A DNA stretch of 49,934 bases, from contig CAWFFB010000028.1 in the NCBI GenBank assembly GCA_963814975.1, positions 1-49,934 of the forward strand, given 5' to 3'. Positions 26,329 to 34,125 of the stretch are shown in pieces. Both the position numbers and the translations under genes were made by a program. Below the pieces are notes generated by a model. The model was given only the letters and a program-made list of their open reading frames with translations, searched no databases and was not told the DNA's origin. The stretch is from CAVUXJ01 sp963814975 (GTDB taxonomy: Bacteria > Acidobacteriota > Vicinamibacteria > Vicinamibacterales > CAVVIG01). The stretch's first letter is position 1; each line of letters begins with the position of its first letter.

Positions 26329-27582
26329 ATGAGAAGAGCTCTTCTGCGGATTCTGGCGGCATGCATCGGCGTCGTGTGGCCGTTGGGGCCGCGCCCGGCT
26401 TCGCCCCACGAGCTGATCAGCACGACCGTGTTGTTCGATCGCGAAATCGTGCGCATCTTGAACAAGAAATGCGTCGGTTGCCACAGCGAGAACAGCCTGG
26501 CATTCCCGTTGACCACCTACGAAGAAACGCGGCCCTGGGCCCGCGCCATCGAAGAGGAAGCGCTGCGCCGGCACATGCCACCTTGGCGCGCCGTTCCGGG
26601 CTACGGACAATTCGCAAACGACAACGGCCTCACCCTTCGTGAATTCGCGTTCATCGTGTCGTGGGTCGAGGGCAATGGCCCGAGGAGCGCGGGACAGACC
26701 GTCCTGCTGAACGTGACCGACACGCCCAAGACTCCCGGCGTTGTCGCGCTCAAGCCCGACTTCGAGCGCTGGCAGCTCGGTGAGCCTGATCTGACACAGC
26801 AGCTCGCCACCAGCACAATCGCTGCCGGCCAACCGGACGAAATCAGGCGCGTCGTCGTCGACCTGGGGCTGGCGTCCGACCGATGGGTTCGAGCGCTCGA
26901 GTTCAAACCCGGCGACCGGCGCGTCGTCCGCGCTGCGTTCTTCTCCTTGCAGGAAACCGGACAGTGGCTTGGAAGCTGGACGCCCTGGTACGGCGTGACG
27001 AAGTTGCCGGCGGGAGCCGCTTACCGCGTGCCCGCCGGTTCGCATGTCGCCGTGGAACTTCATTACCGGGGCGCCGGCGAACCCGTCGATGATCGTGGGA
27101 CACTCGGCCTCTACTTCGCGGATTCGCCTCCCGCCAATCGCCTCTCGGATCTCGTGCTGCAGGCAACCGGCGATATTCCAGCGAACACGACGGGGCAGAA
27201 ATTCCGCGCCGCCACGACGCTCGCCGCTGCTATGAACGCGGTCGCGATTCGCTCCGATTTGTTTCCGGGCGCCAATGCGTTGGAGGTGGCGGCGAGAACG
27301 CCCGATGGGGGAACGAAGATGCTCTTGTATCTGAAGGATCCCCTGCCGGACTGGCCGACGCCCTACATCTTCAGGGAACCAGTCGCGCTGCCGAAAGGTA
27401 CCGAGATCGCCGTGACGAGCTACTATGCGAATCCCGACGGCAAACCTCGACCGGGGGGTGTGAAACTGACGATCGCCAGGATCGAGAACGAACGTCCGGG
27501 CGCGCGCGGGCGCTCTACCGGGGAAAAAGCTCCTGGCGGAAAAGCTACTGGCGGGAAAGCTCCCCCACGTCAATCACGTTGA
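26329..27582 (+). CDS. cytochrome c / PHM-like protein lacking the copper histidines
   Basis: 417 residues, starting MRRALLRILAACIGVVW (export leader). Heme motif CVGCH in LNKKCVGCHSENSLAF with axial methionine likely in RRHMPPW. The second half aligns in order with the copper-type PHM-like fold of the sister gene at 28676, but where that has VVHHSV this has VVRAAFF, and where that has NLHLHS this has AVELHYRG. The copper pair is therefore lost. The Lys-Gly-rich tail (EKAPGGKATGGKAPPRQSR) is encoded by three 15-base repeats. Its 3-prime end overlaps the opposite gene by 38 bases. Likely an electron carrier or binding protein rather than a monooxygenase. Confidence 0.75.
   Translation: MRRALLRILAACIGVVWPLGPRPASPHELISTTVLFDREIVRILNKKCVGCHSENSLAFPLTTYEETRPWARAIEEEALRRHMPPWRAVPGYGQFANDNGLTLREFAFIVSWVEGNGPRSAGQTVLLNVTDTPKTPGVVALKPDFERWQLGEPDLTQQLATSTIAAGQPDEIRRVVVDLGLASDRWVRALEFKPGDRRVVRAAFFSLQETGQWLGSWTPWYGVTKLPAGAAYRVPAGSHVAVELHYRGAGEPVDDRGTLGLYFADSPPANRLSDLVLQATGDIPANTTGQKFRAATTLAAAMNAVAIRSDLFPGANALEVAARTPDGGTKMLLYLKDPLPDWPTPYIFREPVALPKGTEIAVTSYYANPDGKPRPGGVKLTIARIENERPGARGRSTGEKAPGGKATGGKAPPRQSR
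27520..27564. repeat. three imperfect 15-base repeats at a tail-to-tail overlap
   Basis: Units at 27520-27534, 27535-27549 and 27550-27564 share GGxGGAAAAGCTxCT. They encode GEKAP, GGKAT, GGKAP on the plus strand, and the last one and part of the second also encode the end of the heavy-metal-binding protein on the minus strand. Confidence 0.7.
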
Positions 27583-28588
27583 ACGTGTACGTAAACGTGG
27601 AGATCTTGTCGTGGCGCCGGAACTGCGTCCACGCGCGATAACGCCCCGGTTTCGGCATCAGCCCTTCGAACGCGACGTCTGGTCCGCCGCGCACCTCCTC
27701 TACATTCGCCCCGGGGGGGACGTTCTCAATCGGGTGCGAGTGCACATATTCGATCATGTCCTCGCTCATGATCAGTGTGTGCCCGAAGGCGCCAAGGTAG
27801 GTCTGCAGATCTCTGATCGGCGCTCCTGTCGCGGCGTTGGTCAGGTGAAACCTCAGGTGGCCGTAGACGCCTGCCACGAACCTGCTGGGGTCATAGGTTA
27901 CCTCGGCGGTGATGTCGTCGATCGTCTTGGTCAGCTCGCGATCTGGCTCGAGGCGAGCACTGGACGCCACCAGGTCGCCGGTGTACCCCGCGGTGACGAT
28001 CGGCCGTGCGATGAACTGCGATGAGCCGCCGGCCGGAAGGAAGTCCGACAGCACCTTGTAATACCCCGGCTTGGGCAGTGTGACGTCGACCGCCCACGTT
28101 CCGTCCGGCCGCTGTTCCGGATGGATATGGAAAAATTGCGTCATGTCCTGGCTGATCACGAACACGTGATATGGCCGATCGTGGACGAGCTCGAATTTCT
28201 TGATCGGCTCGCCGGTGCCTGGATGAGACACCTTGAACAACAGCGTGGCCTTCGCCCCCGCCTTGACGACCCGAGGCACGGTCTGGAACTCCAGCTCGTA
28301 GTCGCGCATGTCGAACGGCGTGGCGAGCACAAGGTTCATCGAACAACGGGGGCAGGTACCCGGCTTGTCCGACGTCAGGTCCGGATGCATCGGACACATA
28401 TAGGCGGTTTCGTCGTCCGGTGTCGGCGCCGGTGGTGCTTGCCGGGCTGCTTGTGGGGGGCCACCTGATGAGGCGGGCGTCTTGATTTGGGAGGCTTGGG
28501 TCCCCGCCGCTCGCCACGTTGCCGAGGGGATCACCGCCAGAATCAGCGTCAGGATCAGCGCGATCAGGCTGGCTCTCACGATCATCAT
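27545..28588 (-). CDS. exported heavy-metal-binding-domain protein with two His-rich repeats
   Basis: 347 residues. Leader LIALILTLILAVIPSATW, a Pro/Ala-rich spacer, then the copper-binding HMBD motif YMCPMHPDLTSDKPGTCPRC (residues about 60-85). Two beta-sandwich repeats follow, each with a histidine cluster: VHDRPYHVFVISQDMTQFFHIHPEQ-like in the first (residues about 130-165), and HTLIMSEDMIEYVHSHPI in the second. This double domain with FFHIHP / YVHSHP signatures is typical of periplasmic copper handling. It lies between two PHM-like cytochromes, so copper supply to them is a reasonable inference. Divergent from the second one, with an inverted repeat between. Confidence 0.8.
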   Translation of the reverse strand: MMIVRASLIALILTLILAVIPSATWRAAGTQASQIKTPASSGGPPQAARQAPPAPTPDDETAYMCPMHPDLTSDKPGTCPRCSMNLVLATPFDMRDYELEFQTVPRVVKAGAKATLLFKVSHPGTGEPIKKFELVHDRPYHVFVISQDMTQFFHIHPEQRPDGTWAVDVTLPKPGYYKVLSDFLPAGGSSQFIARPIVTAGYTGDLVASSARLEPDRELTKTIDDITAEVTYDPSRFVAGVYGHLRFHLTNAATGAPIRDLQTYLGAFGHTLIMSEDMIEYVHSHPIENVPPGANVEEVRGGPDVAFEGLMPKPGRYRAWTQFRRHDKISTFTYTFNVIDVGELSRQ

Positions 28589-28598
28589 TTAATCACAG

Positions 28599-28614
28599 AC
28601 CGCCCGGGGGCGGT
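28599..28614. promoter_or_regulatory. 16-base palindrome in a divergent intergenic region
   Basis: ACCGCCC-GG-GGGCGGT, 11 bases upstream of the heavy-metal-binding gene start (minus) and 62 bases before the PHM-like gene (plus). A perfect 7-bp inverted repeat in an 87-base divergent promoter region could be an operator for both genes. Confidence 0.45.
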
Positions 28615-28675
28615 GCTATGCTGTGCTGAGCCTCAGGGGGTTCGAATGCCTCAGATCTTTGGCAGGAGGGGTGAC

Positions 28676-30031
28676 ATGAACGCCTTATGGAAGTTCCCGG
28701 GTTTTGCTGCTGTCGGTCTGTTCCTTGCCGCACTGCTTGCCGTCCCAGCGACCGCGATTGCCCAAACGCCATCCGCGCGGGGGCCGGTAACATTCGCCAA
28801 GGACGTGGCGCCGATCCTTCAACGGTCCTGCCAGGTCTGTCATCGGCCGGGCTCGATCGCCCCGATGTCGCTGCTCACCTATCAGGAGGTGCGACCCTGG
28901 GCGAGGGCGATCAAGCAGCGCACGGGACTCCGGGAAATGCCGCCCTGGCACATCGACCGAAACGTGGGCATCTCGAAATTCAAGGACGATCGCTCGTTGT
29001 CCGACGAGGAGATCGCGACGATTGCCACCTGGGTTGACGCCGGCGCGCCTCTCGGGAATCCGGCCGACATGCCGCCTCCCCGGAAGTTCGAGGATGTGGA
29101 CAAGTGGCACATCGGGACGCCCGACCTCGTTGTGACGCTGCCGAAAGATCAGATCGTCCCGGCCGCGGGCCCCGACAAGTGGCTGGACATTCTCGTGGAT
29201 ACGGGTCTGACGGAAGACCGATGGCTCAAGGCTGTCGAAACGAAACCGAGCAAGGGCTTCAAGGTCGTGCACCACTCGGTGCAGACGATGACGGAACCCG
29301 ACGGGTCCATCGACGATTCCGACAACCCCCGTGGGGCCTTCCTCAACGAATATGCGCTCGGGAAGAACGGCGACATCTTCCCCGATGGCGCGGCTCGTCT
29401 CATGAAGGCGGGCTCGAAGATCAATTTCAATCTTCATCTCCATTCGATCGGCGAGGAGATGGGCGCCAACGTCGAGGTTGGTCTCAAGTTCTATCCCAAA
29501 GGCTATGTCCCGAAGTACATCGAGAACTCGGAAGGCGTCGGGCGAAACCAGGATCTCGATATTCCGGCCAACACCGACAACACGCGGTCCGAGGGATACT
29601 TCACCCTGACCAGGCCGGCCCGCATCCTGTCGTTCCAGCCTCATATGCACAATCGTGGAAAATCGATGTGCGTTGAGGCTATCTATCCCCCCACCGGCAC
29701 TCCGGCCACCGGGAACACGCAGCAGCAGAACAGAGTCGAGACGCTCAGCTGTGTGGACAAGTATCAGTTCGCGTGGCACGTCAACTATCACTACGAAGAC
29801 GACGTGCAGCCACTACTGCCTGCCGGGACCGTCCTGCACGTGATCGGAATCCACAACAACACGGCCGCCAACAAGTTCAACCCCGATCCGGACAACCTGG
29901 TCACCTACGGTGCACGGACGATCGACGACATGAGCTTCGCGTGGATGAGTTGGTACTACCTCTCCGACGCAGAGTACAAACAGCAGGTCGAGGCGCGGCA
30001 GGCGGCCAAGTCCAAGAACACGAGCAACTGA
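28676..30031 (+). CDS. cytochrome c fused to a PHM-like copper monooxygenase fold
   Basis: 451 residues; ribosome site GGAGGGG before ATG 28676. Leader FAAVGLFLAALLAVPATAIA. Residues about 35-125 form a cytochrome c domain (QRSCQVCHRPGSIAPM, axial methionine probably in REMPPWHID). Residues about 150-440 have the two beta domains of peptidylglycine hydroxylating monooxygenase: FKVVHHSVQTM (paired histidines), FNLHLHSIGEEM (HxH), LSFQPHMHNRGKSM and CVDKYQFAWHVNYHYEDDV. All copper ligand groups are recognisable, unlike in the sister gene. Such fusions are widespread in Acidobacteria, but no substrate is known. Probably periplasmic. Confidence 0.8.
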   Translation: MNALWKFPGFAAVGLFLAALLAVPATAIAQTPSARGPVTFAKDVAPILQRSCQVCHRPGSIAPMSLLTYQEVRPWARAIKQRTGLREMPPWHIDRNVGISKFKDDRSLSDEEIATIATWVDAGAPLGNPADMPPPRKFEDVDKWHIGTPDLVVTLPKDQIVPAAGPDKWLDILVDTGLTEDRWLKAVETKPSKGFKVVHHSVQTMTEPDGSIDDSDNPRGAFLNEYALGKNGDIFPDGAARLMKAGSKINFNLHLHSIGEEMGANVEVGLKFYPKGYVPKYIENSEGVGRNQDLDIPANTDNTRSEGYFTLTRPARILSFQPHMHNRGKSMCVEAIYPPTGTPATGNTQQQNRVETLSCVDKYQFAWHVNYHYEDDVQPLLPAGTVLHVIGIHNNTAANKFNPDPDNLVTYGARTIDDMSFAWMSWYYLSDAEYKQQVEARQAAKSKNTSN

Positions 30032-30066
30032 CCGTAGAGGCGCCCGGCGGTTCACACGTTTGCCGT

Positions 30067-30105
30067 GAGGCACTCTGCGAGGTTTCCTGCACAGCAGAGT
30101 GCCTC
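30067..30105 (+). terminator. strong 12-bp hairpin between two plus-strand genes
   Basis: GAGGCACTCTGC (30067-30078) and GCAGAGTGCCTC (30094-30105) pair perfectly around a 15-base loop, 36 bases after the PHM-like gene stop and 53 bases before the next gene. There is no T run, so it may stop transcription weakly, protect the upstream mRNA end, or be a protein-binding site. Confidence 0.55.
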
Positions 30106-30157
30106 AACAATCCGGTTCTCGCGCGCAGCCATCCCTGGCAGACAGGGCAAGACCATC

Positions 30158-31036
30158 ATGAGCATCCATTCCCGACATACGAAGTGGGCATTGGCCGTGG
30201 CTCTGATCATCGCCGCCGCGACGAGCGCAGACGCCCAGGTGCGGTACGCGCGGGGTCAGAACGTCGCTCCGGCCTTCGAAGGCTGGGAGCGTAACCCGGA
30301 CGGGACGATCAACATGGTGTTCGGCTATCTGAATCGGAATTACGAGGAGGAGGTCGATATTCCAATCGGCCCGAACAACCGGGTCGACCTCGGTGGAGAC
30401 GATCGCGGTCAGCCGACGCATTTCTACCCCAGACGACAGCGGTTCGTGTTCAAAGTCACCGTTCCTGCGGACTGGGACAAGAACCGTAAGGTGCAGTGGA
30501 CGCTCACCTCACGCGGACGCACCGACGTGGCGAAGGGATGGCTCCAGCCCGAATGGGAGCTGAACCCCGGCGTGTACTCGGAGAACAACGGCGGCGGCGT
30601 GCTCGACGAAGGCAACCGGCCTCCGTCCATCACCGGCAGCACCACCGAGACGTTCACGATAGGCAGCCCCGCAACCTTGACGGTTTCGGCGACCGACGAT
30701 GGCCTTCCGAAACCGGTTCAGCGGCCAGCCGCGGTCGCCGCGGCCGCGCCGGCGACCTCTGGCCCCGCTCCCGCGAATGTCGACGTCAACCAGAGGAGGC
30801 GCCGCGCGGAAGGGCTGCGGATCAGGTGGATCCAGTACAGAGGTCCAGGCAAAGTGACTTTCGATCCCGACAGTGTCCCCGCCGCGTACGGCAAGCCGAT
30901 GGAGCTGACGACGAAGTTGAGTTTCAGCGCGCCCGGAACATATCTTCTGCGGGCGATCGCCGGCGACGGCCAGCTCGAGTCGATACGTGAGGTCACCGTA
31001 ACGGTGAACGCCGCCGGATCGGCTCAGAGCCGCTGA
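30158..31036 (+). CDS. exported protein of unknown function, acidobacterial type
   Basis: 292 residues from ATG 30158. Leader TKWALAVALIIAAATSADAQ. The body begins VAPAFEGWERNPDGTINMVF and GYLNRNYEEEVDIPIGPNN, a pattern seen in conserved secreted proteins next to PHM-like cytochromes. Later blocks are PADWDKNRKVQWTLTSRGRT, an Ig-like segment (TETFTIGSPATLTVSATDD), a Pro/Ala linker near residue 195 and a final beta domain (SAPGTYLLRAIAGDGQLESI). The all-beta content suggests a binding or structural partner of the preceding cytochrome. No catalytic motif seen. Confidence 0.7.
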   Translation: MSIHSRHTKWALAVALIIAAATSADAQVRYARGQNVAPAFEGWERNPDGTINMVFGYLNRNYEEEVDIPIGPNNRVDLGGDDRGQPTHFYPRRQRFVFKVTVPADWDKNRKVQWTLTSRGRTDVAKGWLQPEWELNPGVYSENNGGGVLDEGNRPPSITGSTTETFTIGSPATLTVSATDDGLPKPVQRPAAVAAAAPATSGPAPANVDVNQRRRRAEGLRIRWIQYRGPGKVTFDPDSVPAAYGKPMELTTKLSFSAPGTYLLRAIAGDGQLESIREVTVTVNAAGSAQSR

Positions 31037-31319
31037 CCCCTCGCGGCCGCCGTCGCGCCGTCCGATGTTCCGCGAGCATTCTCGTCGCGCATGTCGATGC
31101 TGTGTTCGGGCCCTCGCCTGAAGAGTCTGTGGAAAAATCCCTCCTGTAGCACCCTGCACTACTATCTATTCCTTGATGGGCCCTACGGCGGGCACCAGGG
31201 ACAAGGGCGCGCCCGCGCCACGGTCGTGACAGACGGTCCTGCAACACCCATGACAGTGCAGATGCCGGGCGAGTAGTATCCACCAGAGGAAAACGTGGCA
31301 ACCGGTTGGAGGACCAGGA

Positions 31320-32201
31320 ATGACAGCTAACGAAAAGCCGCGGTGCAAGGCACTTCTGATTGTTGGCGCTGGTGTCATGGGACAGGGCATCGCCCGGCTG
31401 TTCGCAAAAGCAGGGATCAGCGTAACGCTCGTGGATCCACGCGATGTCGATTTTTCGCATCCGGGCGTGACTCTGTTCCGGCAGCTCCCTCCGGACGCCG
31501 CGCCCGAGTTGGTGATCGAAGCGGTCTTCGAGGATCTTGCGGCCAAACAGTCGGTGTACGCCGATATCGAACGGCTCTACGGTGGCCGGCCCGTGCTGGC
31601 GACGAACACGTCAGGCCTGCCTCTGAATGAACTGGCCGTGGGCCTCCAGTATCCTCACCGTTTCCTCGCCATGCACTTTTTCATGCCCGCCGATCTGTTC
31701 CCGATGATTGAGGTGGTTCGCGCGGACCGCACGGAAGACGCGGCGGTCGATCTCGCGGTGTCCGCTATTGAGCAGGCAGGCCGCGAGCCGATCCTGCTGC
31801 AGCGAGCCGTGAACGGATATCTGATCAATCGACTGCAGCACTCGATCCTGCACGAGGCCTATCACATGATCGAGGATGGCATCGTCACGGCGGAAATGGT
31901 CGACAAGGTGGCGAAGCGACTGCTCGGACCTCGCATGTGCATCACCGGGTTGCTCGAACAGAAAGATCTGGCTGGGCTCGTGATGCACGCCCAGGCGCAA
32001 CGGTCGATCGTGCCGTCGTTGTCCCACACGGGCGTTCCATCTCCCTTCTTGCAGAACATGGTCGCTCGCGGCGACATCGGTATTCGCAGCGGAAGAGGCT
32101 TCTATGACTGGACGGGACGAGACACCACGAAGCTACAGGGCCGCGCCAACGAACGGCTGCAGCGTCTGCTCGCCTTCCTGGCCGCAGACGGTAGCGACTG
32201 A
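31320..32201 (+). CDS. 3-hydroxyacyl-CoA dehydrogenase-family NAD enzyme
   Basis: 293 residues, intact. The N-terminal Rossmann domain has GAGVMGQGIARLFAKAGIS (GxGxxG) and LVDPRDV (acidic residue for NAD). Catalytic-type segments are IEAVFEDLAAKQSVYADIE, LATNTSGLPLNELA and RFLAMHFFMPADLFPMIEVV. The C-terminal helical domain has NGYLINRLQHSILHEAYHM and ITGLLEQKDLAGLVMHAQ. The order and the catalytic HFF/EVV region fit a 3-hydroxyacyl-CoA dehydrogenase or a close 3-hydroxyacid relative. Upstream 283 bases hold no gene. It lies 200 bases before an IlvD/Edd dehydratase gene. Confidence 0.85.
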   Translation: MTANEKPRCKALLIVGAGVMGQGIARLFAKAGISVTLVDPRDVDFSHPGVTLFRQLPPDAAPELVIEAVFEDLAAKQSVYADIERLYGGRPVLATNTSGLPLNELAVGLQYPHRFLAMHFFMPADLFPMIEVVRADRTEDAAVDLAVSAIEQAGREPILLQRAVNGYLINRLQHSILHEAYHMIEDGIVTAEMVDKVAKRLLGPRMCITGLLEQKDLAGLVMHAQAQRSIVPSLSHTGVPSPFLQNMVARGDIGIRSGRGFYDWTGRDTTKLQGRANERLQRLLAFLAADGSD

Positions 32202-32404
32202 GCGTCCGTGTCGGGGCGCCGAAGATCGTTTGCATTCGGCCCCCGATGGATCCCGCCTCGCGGCGTTGCTCGTCGGTCACATGCTTCCGGCAGGCTCCCT
32301 CCTCGCGTCCTGCGGGGCCGGCGCCTGGGCGTCCTCGGTGCGGCAACGAACTTCGGAGAGGCGACATTCGCCTCAGCGAGGCTCGGGACGGGTGGGGGCG
32401 CGAG

Positions 32405-34111
32405 ATGAGCCGAGGAAACGGCCTCGACAAGGGTCTGACGAACTACGGGGATCCGGAATTTTCCAGCTACTTGCGCCGGTCCTTCGCCAAGTCGATGGGC
32501 TACTCGGGCGAAATGCTCGAGCGCCCGATCATCGGCATCGCCACCTCCGCCAGCGGGTTCAACAACTGCCATCGCCTGACTCCGGAGCTGGTCGATGCCG
32601 TGAAGCGCGGGGTGCTGGCCTCGGGCGGCCTGCCCTTCGACTTCCCGACGATCTCGCTCGGTGAGGTTTTCCTGAGCCCCACGAGCCTTGTCTTCCGCAA
32701 TTTGATGTCGATGGACGTCGAGGAAATGATCCGGGCCCAACCGATGAGTTCGGTTGTGCTGATCGGCGGCTGCGACAAGACCGGCCCCGCCCAGGTGATG
32801 GGGGCTGTATCGGCAGCGATTCCCGCCATTCAGCTCGTGGTGGGGCCGATGATGACAGGGCGGTATCGAGGCGAACGGCTGGGCGCGTGTACGGATTGCC
32901 GCCGCTTCTGGGCGCGCCACCGCTCAGGCGAAGTGACCAAACCGGAGATCATGGAGGTCGAGGACAACCTCGCGGTCACAGCGGGCACTTGTGCCGTGAT
33001 GGGTACGGCGAGCACGATGGCGTGCCTGTCGGAAGCGCTCGGCATCAGCCTGCCGGGAAGCGCCGCTGTCCCCGCGGTGCATGCAGACCGCCTTCGGATC
33101 GCGGAAGCCTCGGGGGTCCAGGCCGTTCGGCTGGCGGCGTCGGGCCTCACGCTCAATCAGATCGTGACGCGTGAATCGATCGAGAACGCGCTCAGGGTAC
33201 TGCTGGCCATCGGTGGATCCACCAATGCCGTCATCCACCTCGCGGCGATCGCTGGTCGCGTCGGTTTGTCCGTCGACCTGCAGCATCTGAACCGGCTGAG
33301 CGAGTCCACCCCGATCCTCGTGAACCTCAAGCCGACGGGCCAGCACTACATGGAAGACTTCCATGCGGCCGGCGGTGTCGGCGCAGTGCTGCGGGAGCTG
33401 AAGCCTCTCTTGCATTTGACGTGTCGTTCGGTGACCGGGGAGACGCTCGAGGAACGCTTGAACCGTCGCGCCGGTTTTGTCGATCGTTCGGTGATCCGTT
33501 CGATAGAGGAGCCGTTTCAGCGTACTGGCGGACTGCTGGCCCTGTTCGGCAACCTGGCCCCCAACGGGTCGATCATCAAGTGCGCGGCGGCTGATGAGCG
33601 TCTCTTCGAGCATGTCGGACGAGCGGTCGTCTTCAAGGGTCTCGACGATCTCGCGGCCCGCATCGACGATCCCGATCTCGATGTTCATCCCGACGATGCG
33701 CTCGTGCTGCAGAATGCCGGGCCGATCGGCGCCGGGATGCCCGAAGCGGGATACCTGCCCATTCCCGCCAAGCTGGCACGGGCGGGTGTGAAGGACATGC
33801 TCCGGATCTCCGACGCGCGCATGAGCGGTACGGCGTTCGGCACCGTCATCCTCCACGTCTCACCGGAATGCGTGATCGGCGGACCGCTCGGACTGGTGCG
33901 ATCGGGGGACAGGATTCGAGTCAGCGTGAAGGAACGACGCCTGGATGTGCTGGTGTCCGAGCCTGACCTGGAGCGGCGCCGCTCGGAGGTCCCGGGCAGG
34001 CCCGCACCGCCCGCGCGGGGCTACGCCAGGCTTTACGCGGAGTCGGTTCTCGGAGCGGAGCTCGGATGCGATTTCGGTTTCCTGCGTCAGTCCCCACGAG
34101 AAGGCGTGTAA
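32405..34111 (+). CDS. IlvD/Edd-family dehydratase, sugar-acid type
   Basis: 568 residues from ATG 32405. The three cysteines that hold the iron-sulfur cluster are visible in SGFNNCHRLTPELVDAVKRG, VLIGGCDKTGPAQVMGA and VTAGTCAVMGTASTMACLSE. Also typical are ASGLTLNQIVTRESIENALR, GGSTNAVIHLAAIAGR and the C-terminal MLRISDARMSGTAFGTVILH. The family removes water from dihydroxy acids; GGCDKTGP and the length point toward the sugar-acid branch (arabinonate or xylonate dehydratase-like) rather than valine synthesis. Context with an MFS transporter on the other strand supports a catabolic role, by inference. Confidence 0.88.
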   Translation: MSRGNGLDKGLTNYGDPEFSSYLRRSFAKSMGYSGEMLERPIIGIATSASGFNNCHRLTPELVDAVKRGVLASGGLPFDFPTISLGEVFLSPTSLVFRNLMSMDVEEMIRAQPMSSVVLIGGCDKTGPAQVMGAVSAAIPAIQLVVGPMMTGRYRGERLGACTDCRRFWARHRSGEVTKPEIMEVEDNLAVTAGTCAVMGTASTMACLSEALGISLPGSAAVPAVHADRLRIAEASGVQAVRLAASGLTLNQIVTRESIENALRVLLAIGGSTNAVIHLAAIAGRVGLSVDLQHLNRLSESTPILVNLKPTGQHYMEDFHAAGGVGAVLRELKPLLHLTCRSVTGETLEERLNRRAGFVDRSVIRSIEEPFQRTGGLLALFGNLAPNGSIIKCAAADERLFEHVGRAVVFKGLDDLAARIDDPDLDVHPDDALVLQNAGPIGAGMPEAGYLPIPAKLARAGVKDMLRISDARMSGTAFGTVILHVSPECVIGGPLGLVRSGDRIRVSVKERRLDVLVSEPDLERRRSEVPGRPAPPARGYARLYAESVLGAELGCDFGFLRQSPREGV

Positions 34112-34125
34112 AAGCGGGCGGCGTT

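Noticed and set aside
25465..27573. 702-codon open frame on the minus strand
   Set aside because: It runs antisense through the GlcG-like and cytochrome/PHM-like genes, has no domain and is a product of high-GC third positions.
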